64,000 nucleotides of DNA. Source: Romanomermis culicivorax (taxonomy: Eukaryota; Nematoda; Enoplea; Mermithida; Mermithidae). Shown in pieces: positions 26,912 through 40,700 of this stretch. The notes beneath the pieces are model-generated. The model saw only the letters and a program-made list of their open reading frames with translations. It did not search any database and was not told the origin of the DNA. The stretch lies in contig CAWUHX010000220.1 in assembly GCA_963922205.1 (NCBI GenBank), positions 386,781-450,780 on the forward strand. The letters are read 5' to 3'. Each line of letters begins with the position of its first letter. Position 1 is the first letter of the stretch. The position numbers and the translations under genes are program-made.

Positions 26912-27394
26912 TAGTCTTTTTTTATAAAATGCTTCCAAATAGAAAAAGCGGCACAAATCAGTAATGTCGCCAAAATCGTTTGCATGGAGCTCTTACTGTA
27001 AACTAGAAAAATTGTTAAAGCTTATAGTTTGTTTTTTATAAAATGCTACTAAAATAAAAAATGGCATAAATATTACGTGACTAGAAAATCCTGTAGAAGA
27101 AGCTTTTAATGTAGATTTTTTTACTCAAAAAATTTGTAAGTGTTAGTTGAGTGTCGCCACAAAGTTTTAGTTTCATATGACATGCAGCATGACAGAAAAT
27201 GCTGAAAATATAAAATAGTACTTACTTTCCAGATTCTTTATTTGGAAGCATTTTATGAAAAACAGACTATAGGTCACTTTGCTCATAAATTTACAACCAT
27301 GTATGATATATTGTTTACCAGCAAATTGTGAAAATCTGAAATACTACTTGTTTTCCGCTTTCATTATTTAGAAGCATTTCAAAAAAACAGACTA
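26912..27394 (+). mobile_element. TAGTCTG MITE interrupted by another copy
   Basis: The outer copy consists of 26912-27024 and 27270-27394 and ends CAGACTA. Its interior resumes correctly (GCTCATAAATTTACAACC) after the inner copy. Confidence 0.8.
27025..27269 (+). mobile_element. TAGTCTG MITE, inner nested copy
   Basis: 245 bp, TAGTTTG to CAGACTA, with TA on both sides (27023-27024 and 27270-27271). The inner element is the younger insertion. Confidence 0.85.
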
Positions 27395-27870
27395 TAGTTG
27401 TTCCAATCACCGTCAATGATTTGTATCCTATGACTTCGAAAGTATAGTAGATTTAATGAGAACAAAAGTTTTTTGAAATTTTTGTAGCGGTTATAAGTGT
27501 AAAAAATTACTTGATCAACCTGATTTTTTTCTTTTATACATTGAAAGTTCATTGAAAAGAGTTGAATTGAACAAGATCATTTCAACTGATTGATTTGCTT
27601 TTCAGTGTAGAGTTGACTGTAAAGTCAACTCTTTGATGCAGTTGGAATTTCAGTAATGTTTGACTCAGCTGGATGGGTTGAACTTCACTCTGGCCGTAAG
27701 TTGTGCATAAAGATTTCTTCACAGATTCCATCAAGTTTAAATGCTTTTCTATGATTTTCACCTAATTGCCGCGTTCACCCAGTTGTCTTTCAGTCAACTG
27801 TCGTTCACCCAATTGTCATATTCACCCAATTGTCACATTCACCCAATTGTCGTTCACCCAATTGTCGGGA

Positions 27871-30547
27871 TCTCCCCAATGGTACCTTATGAAAAAGACA
27901 ATTTTTTGACGGTTCTGAGTTCCTATAAAATTCTAACGATTTTAGTATCGTGATTCATTTTGTCTGAAATTAGTACGAATGTTTTTTTACGAATGCAAGA
28001 TTACTGTAAAAAAGGCGACACTCACTTCAAAATGCACTTGAATTTCGCTGACGTCACAATTGATTTGAAATTTTCATTAAATAAAAAAGATTAGGTTAGT
28101 TTCAGGTTCTGCCTTTTCTATTGTCATTTTCAATTTTCACTTTTAATCATTTCACGTTGTACTTCTTTTACAAAATTTTCCAACTTCCGCCTTTGTCCTT
28201 TCATACTTGTGCCACAGTCGTCTTTTTAATCAATCTTCTAAACAGTTTCAGAAGCCTGTAGGAATAATACAATGCTGAATTAATTAATTGGAAAACGGTA
28301 TTAGCTATTCACGACGCTAAACTTCCTTGTCAGCTGTGGAAATGACTGATCGATGATGGAAATATGTGAAGGGCGAAAAAGAGGACTAATTGACATGTCT
28401 TGATTCTTCATGAAATTGAAAAAGGTTCAGGACTAATAGCAGTTCAATTGGCTGTAACGTTGCAAAATATTATCTAGCTACTTATATCGTCAGAAAAAAG
28501 ATTTTCTGCGTTTTTTCCTTTTGTATGTCAACGTTCATAACTCAGTCATAAGTGGATATATTTTATTTTGACTAGGTTTTTTAGTAAAGATTTCAACAAT
28601 ATCTGTCGATTAATGTTAAATTTGTCCCCAGTTCAAAAAAGTCATTCCGACAGAGGTCAGCAATTTTTTGAGTAAGATCAAGCACTTTCAAGGTGAGGCT
28701 AACCTCCAAGTCGATGTATGGATGCAGTCCAAATTCGGCCATTTCTTGCTAAGAATTGGTATTTCATATGGATTCCCTTATTTTGTCCAACCTACGTAGG
28801 TTTATGAAGTTAGCTTTATGCAATTCTGAATGATGAATACTGATAATTCACTTTGAGTTGAAAATTCAATTCTAATTTATTTTGCACTGTTCTTTGACGT
28901 TACATCATAGACGGTATTCATTTTTCACTGCTACAAACTGCCAAGATTAGTCCATAATCCATTTTGCTTCAATTGTCTCTAATGGAAAACAATACATATT
29001 TTTACGATTTTCCGGTGAATTATATACCACATAGGACCAAGACTTTGTAATCTCATTCAACTGACTTTTATCGACTTGTCGAGGGTTAAAGTTATGTGCA
29101 AGAGATTTTGGCCATATTAATTTCTGTCACCTTCAGTGTACAAGCATTTTATAAAAACAGACTATGGAGTAGAATGTTTTTATTATTACAGCTCATCTTA
29201 CAGAGATTTCAGCAGTATTCCCAATGAATGCAGGGTTTTTAAAAGCAGCCTAAACAGTTTTATATTACGGCAGGTGACATGCTTCATTTCTTTGCTTTTT
29301 TACAGTGTTAGGTGTCAGAATTTAATGTGTTTTTCAAATACATAGACTGATGGACGAAAAAATTAGTATAGAACCACTGACTTTTACGATTCTTAACTTC
29401 TTAATTTTGAAAAAACAGCCACCAAGTTTTGAAGGGCGACTGGATCTACAATGTAAGTTTTCCCAATCACGCAATTTTAGAAACGGAATTTTGAAAACTG
29501 CAAAGTTTTTTCCGGAGACAGGAGTGCAAGAATCATCCTGATGATCAAAAGATCTTCCCTGTACTCAAGGTTTTTTTACGGCACGAAATCCACAAATTTG
29601 GTTAGAAATGGTCCGCAGGCAGTATTGACAAATTTAAGATCAAAAAGCTGTGCCTCATTTTGACTGAGGATAGCTTAACGGCTACTGTAGTTATTTGTAC
29701 GAAACTTTGAACACAATAAACTACAGTAAGTACGCTACTTGGTGAACATTAGTTGAATATTCCAGCCTGGTTAATTACTATTCTAACGGGATCGTTCGGC
29801 GGTTGTGCTACAATATGAGATTTTTGGAAGAATGTTTATCAGGTAACCCATTACCATATATGAAACATCAAGGTTGCATACATGAGTTAAGCATGCACTA
29901 ATCCATGATTAGAAAAACATTTCGCAATGAGGTGCTTGCGCGCCAATAGGTTAGAATATAGTGATATTCAGTCAGGTTGTTAGCAATAAGGCACTGCACC
30001 AGAATTGCATTTTCCATTTCAAGATAACAAAATTTAGTCAAATGAAATTCCATAAACTTGCACATGCAATCAAGTGCACAAATATTGTCATGCTGCATAT
30101 ACCGTGTGAAGTACCATACTCGTATTTGTTTCAATAGAACCTGCGACTTCAATTATTTTCCAATTTTTTTTGGTTCACGTTTTGTCTATTTTTTACAGTA
30201 TCATAAAGTTGGAGATTTTCAGAATTTAAATAAAACCAATTGAAACTGAATCGGAAAAAACAATCATCAGTAGATTTTTTTGAGTCCTACTTCTTCTGAG
30301 TTGAAATAATCAGTGTGACTGACGATTCTAGTTGCAAAATTACACAAAAGAATAATTTTCACGGAATTCTAATCTACTTGGACTCCGCGGTTTCATACAA
30401 GTAATGAGAATTTTTGGTCTGATTCAGTTCAAATTGAAATTTTTAGGTCGCCAATGTTTAAATTATGGAAATCTCCAAGTTGATGGATGTTATGTGAACA
30501 AATAGAAACCGAACCGGAGCGTTGAAGTGCCAAATTGAAAATGTTTA
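27871..30547. other. Gene-free stretch
   Basis: AT-rich DNA with only a truncated MITE (28980-29164). No exon or RNA gene seen. Confidence 0.45.
28980..29164 (-). mobile_element. TAGTCTG MITE, truncated
   Basis: Family interior, ending ACAAGCATTTTATAAAAACA then GACTA. The other terminus is not recognisable. Confidence 0.55.
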
Positions 30548-30733
30548 TAGTCAATTTTTCATGAAACGCTAGTAAATAGAAAATTGGTAAAAATTTGTGC
30601 GATCGTCAAAATCATGTACACTGCTACTATATGACAATTTCATGAGAATTTTCGGTCCCGTGTGACATGTGAAATTGTGAAATAGTACTTGATTTCTACA
30701 ATTTAGAAGCATTTCATGAGAAACACACTATAG
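30548..30733 (+). mobile_element. TAGTCTG MITE, diverged and shortened
   Basis: Starts TAGTCAATTTTTCATGAAAC and ends GAAGCATTTCATGAGAAACA, then CACTA. Confidence 0.55.
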
Positions 30734-31514
30734 TATTCGGCTGGTTTAATATAAGATTTCTATGCAATATGTCATCAACTCTCATGATCTGTTGCTTGAA
30801 AGCCTGTATTATACTTTCTACGCGTTTGCTCTTTTTTTCGGAACACACTTGTCTGTCAAACGTCAATCAAAAGCTCGCGTATCTTTATAAAACGTGATTA
30901 TTAATCGTCTTTTGCCACCTCTTCATTCACTTCTTGATGCTACGTGTCTTCTTCCTCCACTGAGCATAAAAGAGGCTAAAAACCGGGCACATTGTTGCTA
31001 TTCCCATCATTCCTCCCTTTTTCAGCGATTCAGAATAATTTCATTTTACTCTTTCACAAAATCAAAGCTTCCTTCGCTTTTCCGTCGCTTCATTAGAAGT
31101 CCGTTGCTCATGGAATAAATTATCCTCACGGAGAAGAACGTTGATCTTCCCGCTATTCAAATATTCGTGTTTATATTTTTTTGTTCCATTCTTTCCTCGA
31201 AGCATGAAAAATAAGGTAAACAGAGAGAGAATGAGAGAGCGCCGGGTTTTTTCCATGTTCGTGATAACGACTAATTTGAACGCCGGCGAATAATAACACC
31301 ATTTGTTCATTAGTATGGTTCGTGTTTGGCCATATGATGATCATTTACTAGCCCGAGGCCAATCGTGACTGAATAGATGAGAGTAGAAATAACGAAACAA
31401 ATTTTTTTCGTGGTATAGCTTACGACGCCGTACCCCCAGGCTCCGAATTTCTATTAATTTTGGGATATTTTGTTCAATATGCGTCAAATACGGATTTTCC
31501 ACTCTTTTTGGCAG
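30734..31514 (+). promoter_or_regulatory. Upstream region of the receptor gene, candidate promoter
   Basis: Gene-free DNA just 5' of the receptor. A TATA-like TTTATAAAA lies near 30884. Pyrimidine-rich stretches follow at 30900-31030, and there is a short GAGA-type run (AGAGAGAGAATGAGAGAG) near 31220. These are typical of promoter DNA but are not diagnostic. No coding exon is visible. Confidence 0.3.
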
Positions 31515-31625
31515 AAAATTCGTCAAGAAAAATGAACGATGCGTCGTTCGATCGTGCAGAACGCCAATTTTTAAAGCGTCGAGATTGATTGGTTACTGTA
31601 GATTTTTCTAATTTCCACCCAAATA
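31515..31625 (+). promoter_or_regulatory. Probable receptor 5' leader with an 18-codon upstream ORF
   Basis: A good acceptor (CTCTTTTTGGCAG) ends at 31514, so this may be where a leader exon or a trans-spliced leader joins. Within the leader, ATG 31532 to TGA 31588 encodes an 18-residue peptide (MNDASFDRAERQFLKRRD) with coding-like, CpG-rich base use. It ends 37 nt before the receptor ATG. A uORF here would be expected to dampen translation or gate reinitiation. No transcript evidence is available. Confidence 0.4.
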
Positions 31626-31780
31626 ATGGCGTATTCGGGCGAAAGCGAAGTTTCGTCAATAATCAACGGGACGAATTCATTTTTAACTTTGAATTCTAGC
31701 CATGAATACGAACCGCCGCCGTTCGATCCGTGCAAAAATTTTGAAGACAAAGTTGCCAGGTTGAGCGACAGTTTTCACAG
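31626..31780 (+). CDS. Receptor exon 1 (extracellular N terminus)
   Basis: ATG at 31626 is the first Met after an in-frame TAG at 31599. The exon encodes 51 residues plus two bases (AG) and ends at donor AG|GTGAGC. It carries two NxS/T sequons and a Pro-rich stretch (EPPPFDP), with no signal peptide, as is usual for this receptor class. The split Arg codon (AG|A) is completed by exon 2. CpG-rich, coding-like base use stands out against its AT-rich surroundings. Linking it to exon 2 across a 3.07-kb intron is inference, supported by phase, donor quality and glycosylation sites. Confidence 0.82.
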
Positions 31781-34700
31781 GTGAGCGTCGAAATTCGCAT
31801 TCTGAACCTATGTGGACAAGATTTGATTTTTAGTGTCTTGCTAACGCGTCGTTTTTTTCTGGGGATGGAGATAATTTTCTTGATACTACTCACAGTAAAA
31901 TAGATTTGATCTGCAAGTGCAACAATAAATTTACAATTAGCACGCTTAATCCTAGGAAATAGAAAATTTCATGAAATGAAAATTTTCTTTCGAATAACGG
32001 TGTATGTGCGTAATTCTTCCTCAAAATTAAAATCGACCATAGGACTGCAGATTCCATCACATTCGTTAATTACAAAATTTCGAATACAAGATTCTAGTCA
32101 TCAATTTTGAATTTTCACTAATCTTAGTCAACATTTCATTTCTCATGATTCGATTCCACTTCTCACTGAGTGTCAATTCCAATTCTATCAATTGTAGATC
32201 AATTAACAGCTGCTCGTCAACGCTAAACGCTGATCGTGCACTACTAAATCAGTATTGATCAGTTCTTCTTTTAAATGTCTACTTTCACCTGACACCTCAT
32301 TTGCATAAGTTAGAGGAATATACCTGAAAGATCACAGTTTTATTGCATTGAAACTAATTGATTTTCACGATCTTGAATTCAATTAATTTGCAAATAATGC
32401 AAAGTATCGTTGTAGGAGTATTATTTGCGGATGAACCTGAGTTAAATTAAGATAGCTTCAGTTACTGACGAATTGGATTATTTCACATCCCATATGATTT
32501 ACAAATTCTATTCGACTACAATAGTAGACACTATTTGTCAGTCTGTCAGTGTGCATTTCTTCCCAAATCTCTCAGACATACTGTAGAACGTAATTTAGGC
32601 ACTGATCGTGCAAAAGGCTCTTCACATTATCTGTCTTGTACTGCCTGAGTTATCGATTACATAAGCAAGTTAAATTAATTAATTTTCTTATCCTACACAT
32701 CAAAATAATATTATATTACTTCTGGACGTACAGAATTCTCATCAGAGTTTCGTTTCAGTTATCCCACGCTCAGATTTTGTGAAACCTTTCAATGAGTTTT
32801 CGAATTCGAAACAAAATTTCAGCCTTTGACATTAGCTGATTTGTTTGCGAAAATTTATGACAGAATTCAGAATAAATTCAAAACTTTACATATTTTCACG
32901 ATTTAATATAGTCTGTTTTTCTTGAAATGCTTGTTAGTAAAAAACTGGAATGCAAGTACTATTTCATATTTTAACGAGTATCCGTAGGGTATTTCTTAGC
33001 ATACTCCACAAAGCTAGAACAATTTTTTCGAGTGAAAAATTTTACAGTAGAGCCTTGCTTATGATCTTAATTACTATACTAATTTTTGTAATTTTCCAGT
33101 CTACAAACATTTTATAAAAAATAGACCTTAGTGGAAATTTGAGAAAATTGATTCTTAGCAGATCACCTCAATTCAGATATTATACAATGCTGATTAAAAA
33201 TATATGAAATTTGATCAATTTAGTAATCTTTGATTAATTTTTTGGGAAAAAATTTCCGTACTTTAATCGGCTTGTGGAAGCAGACCTTGGCAATAGATGC
33301 AACTGAGTGCAGCTCGATACTAGATGCTCGATTTGTGTAGCAAATAAGGTGATCCTTATCTTCACATCATAGTAAATATCTGGAGAAAAGAAACTAATGA
33401 GCAAATGAGAAAGCCAATGAGACAACTAACCAAAGAAAGAAAAACCAAACCACTAAAGAAAAAACATTGGCACAATTATGGCTTCAAAACATATAGCAAA
33501 AGGAACTGACTAGCCAAGGCATTCTCCAGGGAACCGACCAATCAGAGGACCATTGCATCAATCAATCAAAACTTCTTGGTTTCCAGGCACCAGTTCTTGA
33601 CCTAGTCTTAACGTCAGTATGTTATGGCATTCTGAGGTTAAACGAGCTTGGTTATCTTTAGGCTTAGGCTAACAAAAGCTGATAATCTTATTCTATGTAA
33701 CGAGATGACGTTATGCTCAGGCGTCAGGCATTCGCACGGTAATAGCATCATTTTTTCGAAAGCTAAAATTTCGACTTGGAATCAACTTTTAAAGATTTTT
33801 AACCTAATTTTATCATGATGCAGATCATACATTGGCAATAAGGGAAATCTGGGAATAATTCAGCTAAATTTTAATCGACCTTTGATACTGCCCCTAGCTT
33901 TACCAATCGTGGTAGAACGTTGAATCAAGTTTTCAAATATCTCTCAAAGGGTTCTATCGATTTAAGTCAAATCTTTTGCGTTTGAAGAGAAAAAGTTCCT
34001 GCTCACCCTGGAAAGTCAGTATTTTATAAGTTCAAACTGAGTGAAGTTGAAAGCTTTCTGGATCAGTTCAACCCCCGACCCTCCCGCCGTCTGTATTTTC
34101 CTGAATTCTTCTAAATTATAAAAGTGGAAGGCAAGCACTGTTCCATATTTTTAGGATTTCAGCTGCACCGCACGTCACAATCGACTAGCAATTTGTAAAC
34201 TTACTCACCTAACACTTGACGATTTCTTAAGAGAAAATTTTATTATAAAAAATTTTGTGTAGGGGATTACTTCCATACTACTGATTTTTGTCATTTTCCA
34301 ATTTGAAAGGATTCAAAAAAATAGACTGAAATATTTTCGCATGAATTTCTGTTGCAGACCTGAACTTTGCTCAATTTTGATGAAAAGTTTCAATTGCAGA
34401 CGTCAAATGTAGATTGTTCTCCTCAACATTCTGAAATTTGAAAAATTGAACTACACTGGTTCTCAGATGAAACAAGCATCCTGATTGAAATTGAGAGAGT
34501 TCATTCATTTGACCACTGAAAAAGATGTCAAACACAAAAAGTTCCTCAATGACAAGTTGAGAGCGTTTTGCTTTCGACATTTTCAGACTATTGAGTTTTT
34601 CTTTGTATCAAATAAATCCTAATTTACATAAATTTTGTAAGGGTAGATTTGAACTCACTAAAATAGTGAATTTTTGTGGGATTTTTCTTCTAAGGGGTAA

Positions 34701-37700
34701 CAAATTGGGTAGATCTTGTTGAGGTCTTTCCACAGGCATAATCATCTCTCCTTTAGACACAGTTATGGGTGGTTTAGGATTGTTGATCCCCCAGATATTT
34801 CTTGTGTGTCTCCACTGCTGATGTCGAAATTACTAAACTCCCATCTTTCAGATACCCTAGCTACATGCGGCCCTTGGCCATAAGCCTCTATTCCATCGTG
34901 GCCAGTTTGGGCGCCGGTGGCAATTTTTTGGTCATTTTGTCCGTCATTTGTAACCCGCAAATGAGAGTACCTCGCAATTATTTCATCATCAGTTTGGCGT
35001 CGTCAGATTTGTTGATGTGTACGATTACCGTACCGTTCACAATGTACAATACATTTAATACGTTTTGGAATTTGGGCGAAATTACGTGCCGTAGCGTGTC
35101 GGCTTTGCAAGGGGTCAATTTGTTCGTCTCGACCATGAGTATAACGGCCATTGGTGGGTCTTACTGTAGGAACTGCAGCATACGAAGAAAACACGTCTGA
35201 CTTCAGCAAACTGCAAATATGGGTTCAGTTCTACTGTAAACTTTAATGCATTTTTGCAAAATATTTGTATTGAAAGATGACAAAAATTACAGTCTGTTGT
35301 TCTTGAAATAATTTTTAATAGAAAAGTGGAACGCAAGTACTATCGCATTTTTCCGGTTGTCTTGCTATGTTCCATTGGACTGGAGCCTGCTTGCGTAACA
35401 GTTACCATTTTTTGAACAAAACCCATATGGTAGGAGTCTTTTGTAAACAACGTCTTTATTTTGCTATTTTTTAAATTTATAAGCAATCGATCAAAAACTG
35501 ACTTTGGTGCTGCTGTTAAAAGTTTACACAAAGCTCTTACTGTAGAACGTTTTTATCTAAAAAAACTCTTGTTGTTTATCAGGATATGCTCAAAAATTTT
35601 CATTTCATAGAATACGAAATAGTACTTGCTTAAAAGTTTAATTATTTGGAAGCATTTCAAGAAAAAACAGACTACAATATATTATATTTCGATGAAAAAT
35701 TGCTGACGTCAAGTTAACTGTCGGATTATAAGAATACTGTACATGCTGTGCTCATAATTCAATTATAAAATATGCATACATGCCCAGCTGATGAACTATA
35801 AATGTTGAAGTTGGCGGAAAATCCATACTATAGACTGGTAACTGATAAATTTGTTTTTTTTTTTTAATTTCTTACTTGACTTCCTTTACAATAATGTTTT
35901 TATGAATGGTTTATGCAAGTTTTGGTGTAAATATTATTTACCGACAAAAAAAGTTTTTGTAAAATGATTGAGCTTGCTACGGACTATTCAATGCACCATG
36001 ATTCTATAGTCTGTTTTTTATAAAATGCTTCCAAATAGAAAAGTGACACAAATCAGTACTGCTGTCGTTAAAATCGTTTACATAAAGTTCCTACTGTAAA
36101 ATTTTTCGCTCGAAAAATTGGTAAAGGTTAGATCAGTATAGTCACAAATTTCCAGTCCTACATGATATATTGTTTATCAGAAAATCGCAAAAATCTGAAA
36201 TACTACTTGCTTTCCACTTTCTTTATTAGGAAGAAATTCAAGAAAAACAGACTATAGTATCTATTCGTATTAGTATAGTATTCCCTTGTGAGTTCCTAAG
36301 CTGTTTTTCATAAAATATCTGTAAACTAAAAATTGACAAAATGTGGTACTATCATGAAAATCATTCGAAGAAGGTTTTTTGCCATAGAATTTATTCGTAA
36401 GGTTAGTTGATTAAGATTACTAATTTCTAGTGACATAGAGTAATATGGAATATTTGCATTTAAAGAAAAACTCCATCGGTGAAGTTAGCATGGGCCATAA
36501 TTTAGAATGATTATGAGTATCTCAAATTTGAATTCGATCTATTGGTGACGTAAAACTAACATAGTCTATTTTTCTTGAAGCAGGAAAGCTATTACTATTT
36601 CGCCTTTTTACCGATTTCTGCTAAACCTTATGTCACGTGAGACTGGAAATTTGTGAACACACTCAACTGTAGCCCTTATTTTATAAAATGCTTCCAAATT
36701 GAAAAATAGGAAAAATTAGCTCACGAGGCTTCTAATATAGAATTTTTTATTCGAAACATTGTTAGGCTAGTTGAGTATGCTCATAAATTTTCAATCATGC
36801 TTAAGGGGAAAATCGCAAAAATATGAAACAGTACTACTTGGTTTTCAAATATATTAAAAAGCATTTCAAGAATAGCATAAGAGCTTTAGTAATTTTTGAC
36901 TACAACAGTAAAAGCGTTGTATAAATGATTTTGACGACAGTACAATTTTTTACTCTTTAATTTAAACCTTTTTGTAAAACGCATTCTACATAAGTATGCT
37001 ACTTCACAAGAGCCATTGCGTAATTCATTAAACTTTGAACAGTCAACTCAATATTCTGTACTTCGATCTCAAAATCAAAACACAAAATAAAAGACTTGAA
37101 AAAAAATTATTGCTCCTTGACTTTTCCTCTTTCTCTTAAGGTCTCGACCGTTATTGGGTCATACTATTCCCGACCAAGGCCAAACAGCAAAGGATATTGC
37201 TAATATTATGTTTCTTGCTCATTTGGCTATTGTCGACCGTCTACGCTTCGCCGTTATTTTTCGCCACTGCCTTACGCATCATTGAACGTTGCCAACACGA
37301 ATTGATCGTCTGCGCCGAAGAATGGGACGACATGCCGGTCAATCAGACCGTCTATTCCATATGTTGCATGGTCTTTCAATATTTGATGCCCATCGCCATG
37401 TTGACCTTTTTGTACGGACGTATTATTTTCCGGCTCAAAGAAAGGATAGGTTAGTTGTTTTTTAATGTACGCTGGATAAGAAATTTACGTTAACGTCAGC
37501 AAGAATAATCAAATCATGCACACCCGCAAGAGTGGGCAGATTAAACATTACTGAAATAGAATAAGAAATTTTTTGTGCGTTATCAATCTCATTGAAACCT
37601 GTCCAAAAACGTGTTTCAAAATTCTATATCTCGATTTTTGATTGAGTTAGCTTGAAGTTTGGATAAAATAAGGTGACCTTTCCGCCTAAGACTCCAACCA

Positions 37701-40700
37701 AGGTTGAGGAAAACTATCACCTGTCCTCAACCGTTGCGTTCCTGACTCCCAGCTTTTTCCAGGTCCAGCAGACCTATATTTAGTTGAATACAACTCTGCT
37801 TAAACATTGCACCCCCATATTCTTCGCGAGAACCCTACAGTTCAAGACCTTTCGTGACCTTTCCTTTACCCTTGCACCCTTGCAACCATTGTTAAGAACA
37901 ATCATTGCCAATGCTTTACCATTGCACCCTTGACTCCCAAACCATGTCGCTGGCAGCAAAGCTGAAGACAACTTTTTGCCGTCACATGACCTGCCTCGGA
38001 CGTATCTAGACACACCCACCTGGTCGTGCTATGTCGTAAAATATGCCTTATATTGTTAAGTGAAGGTAACGGCATATTCGGGGTAATATAAAAGTCTGGG
38101 TAACGGTGCGAAATTCACCAGTCCAGATGCTTGTAACCCGGGTTTGATTCTTGGGTTGCACCAAACTTTTCGGATCAATTTTTGTCTCAAAATAATCGGT
38201 TCTTGTAATTTATTATTTATAAGGTTCAACAATTCTAATTGGTCGATATTATAACAGCAGCCGGCAGGTTAACTGTTATACAAAACTTACAGACAACCGT
38301 GAATTATTGGAGTTGTTAACAAGAGTAATTACTAGAGACCTTGTCCTTAGACTTACATATTCTTTATCTACAGTCTGTTCTTATGTAAATGCTTCTAAAT
38401 AATGAAAGTGGAAAGTAAGCACTATTTTTTATTTTCGTAATTTTTCACTATCAAATGTAACTAAAAATTCGTGAGCTTACTCAACTAACTTTCAACATTT
38501 TTTGTTTTAAAAAATTTTAAAAAGTAAGCTTTCTATAAACAATCTTGACGATAATGCTTTTTTTGCCGTTTTTCAATATAAAGCATTTTATATAAAAAAA
38601 ACAGACTAAACATCCCTAGTCTAGAAGCATTTTTACGTCAGACTCCTGCCTCCTAAACTGATTGACATACACAACAAAGTCCACAATGTTCACTGTAACA
38701 TTTTGCTTGCAGATTGAAAAACAACAAAAATATGTACTGTTCTGAAAATCGACGATTTTACTATAGACTTTTTTTAGAAAAATGGTGGGTGCTAGTCTAG
38801 TTAGATCTCAGCTTTGCAACTCTGTAAAGATGCCTGGTTTAGCAAAACATTACAAAAATGGGAAATAGCACTTGCTTTCCGAGATTTCATTTTTATAGAA
38901 GCATTTTCACTAAAACTAACTATAGGCGTCCGTACTGACAGTGGAAGTTTATTTCACAGCTAAATTTAAACATAAATGAAGACGCCTAAAAAATGAAAGA
39001 AAATGCAAGAAAGTTTGTCATGTGCCCGAAAATCAGGGGCCGGTTTCATTAAAGAGACTTAAGCTACAGCTGAGCTGCAGCATAAGCTGTAGCTTAACTC
39101 TTCATGTTACTGCATTGCCGTCAAGGTGCAGTTCAGCTGCAGCTTAACTCATGCACACGAAACATATCGAGAGAGCTAAGCTGCACCTTAACGGCAAAAG
39201 TGTAACATATATAGTCAAGCTGCAGCTCAGTGAAAACTGTTCTTCAGGCGACGCATAAAAAAGTAAATTATTGCTTATTATACTCTGTTTCTCTTTTAAA
39301 TAAAATGAACAACGGTTTTATTGCTCCTCTTGGATAACCCTTATGGATTCAACATTGTTAGTTCCTGTTTTGATAATATAAAGATATTGTTTTGTTAACC
39401 AATTCGTGCTTTTCTAAAAGTCATTCTAAAAGTCATTTTCGATCCAAGTTCGTTGTTGTCCAAATTGATGTTTTCGTGGAATAGTTACCGAATAATTAAC
39501 CATTTTCAGGACGATAATATCCAATTATTGATGAACTTAAACACTGGAGATAATAGTTGACTGAATTCCCCGTGCATAAACACCGAAACATGAAAAAATA
39601 TCATGTGATGCTTCCAATTAGAGCAGATTGAGTATGAAGCATTCCTTCGATCTAGAAAATAAACGTATTTGTTCACAGTGACGATAATGATATTACAAAA
39701 AGGGCAAGAATTCAATTTTGCTTTTCATTTTCTCTCATTTTTTCGTATTTTATTTTGTCTTATTTTCTCAATTTTCTATTTTCTATTTTCTTCCCTTTTT
39801 TCTCTTTTTTATATTTTCTCTCAGTGCACTTATTCGCATATATGTTTTTTCGAAAAATGAAACATTATGATCCATTTCTTAAAGGTTTCAAGGAAAGTAA
39901 TGGCTCAAAGGTTTTGAATGAACTTACAAAATCCTACTCTGAAATTCGTCTCCTTTCTTTTCATTTTTCGTTCTTTTAACTATAATTTTCAAAAAACTTC
40001 ATAACCAAACAAATAGCGCTTATTCTGTAGATTGTGTTTAGATAATGAGCAAATTTTTCAACAAAGCCTTCGAAATCTTTTACAGTAAGACTCGCTACTG
40101 TTTGCAAAACTCATTAATCGGAAGCTTTTGTGGAGATGCTGAATTTTCTAGAATTGAGTCGTAGAAAAGGATGTAATTCTAATGAAAGAAATCGTGTAGA
40201 ACATTGACTACCATCAGCACAATTAGTTTCTGTTGAAAAATTGTAAATTGAGTTTGCTCTAGGATTCTTCAATGTATCAAGCCAAAACTCTGAACATTGA
40301 AAAAATCTTGAATTCCCGATTCAACCTCTCAGGCTTGATTACAGTAATAAGAAAACTAGTTTTTCGATATTGAACTTACTTTCATGTGATCGCTGCATCG
40401 ATCATTTCAAAGTGACTGGAGTATAGCTCTGTAAGACGGATAGCAGAATATCAAACAAAAAGTTGATTTCGTTTACTGAATTTCAATTTGATTGTTTGAA
40501 AATTATTTTGAGAAAAAGTAGATCTTCAATTGCAGATTTTTTGATCTCAGGTCCACGGTGTCTGAGGGCAGATTCGAAACCTAAATTTTTTTTTTCTAGC
40601 ACGCTTATTAAATTGAAAAAATGACAAAAATTTATAAAGTAATTAGAATGGTTTCCTCTTATATTTTAATCAAATCAAATATATAATCAAAATTCAACTC

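Larger units (their letters stand above)
26744..27866. mobile_element. Element with inverted TTCACCCAATTGTC arrays at both ends
   Basis: The right array 27758-27866 has about six TTCACC(C)AATTGTC units. The left end 26744-26783 has the same words inverted (GACAATTGGGTGAA). The nested TAGTCTG MITEs at 26912-27394 lie inside. Confidence 0.6.

Noticed and set aside
38110..38160. T-arm-like hairpin CCCGGGTTTGATTCTTGGG followed by TTGCACCA, suggesting a tRNA
   Set aside because: No A box, anticodon arm or matching acceptor upstream. It belongs to a small repeat family also seen at 25273-25640.
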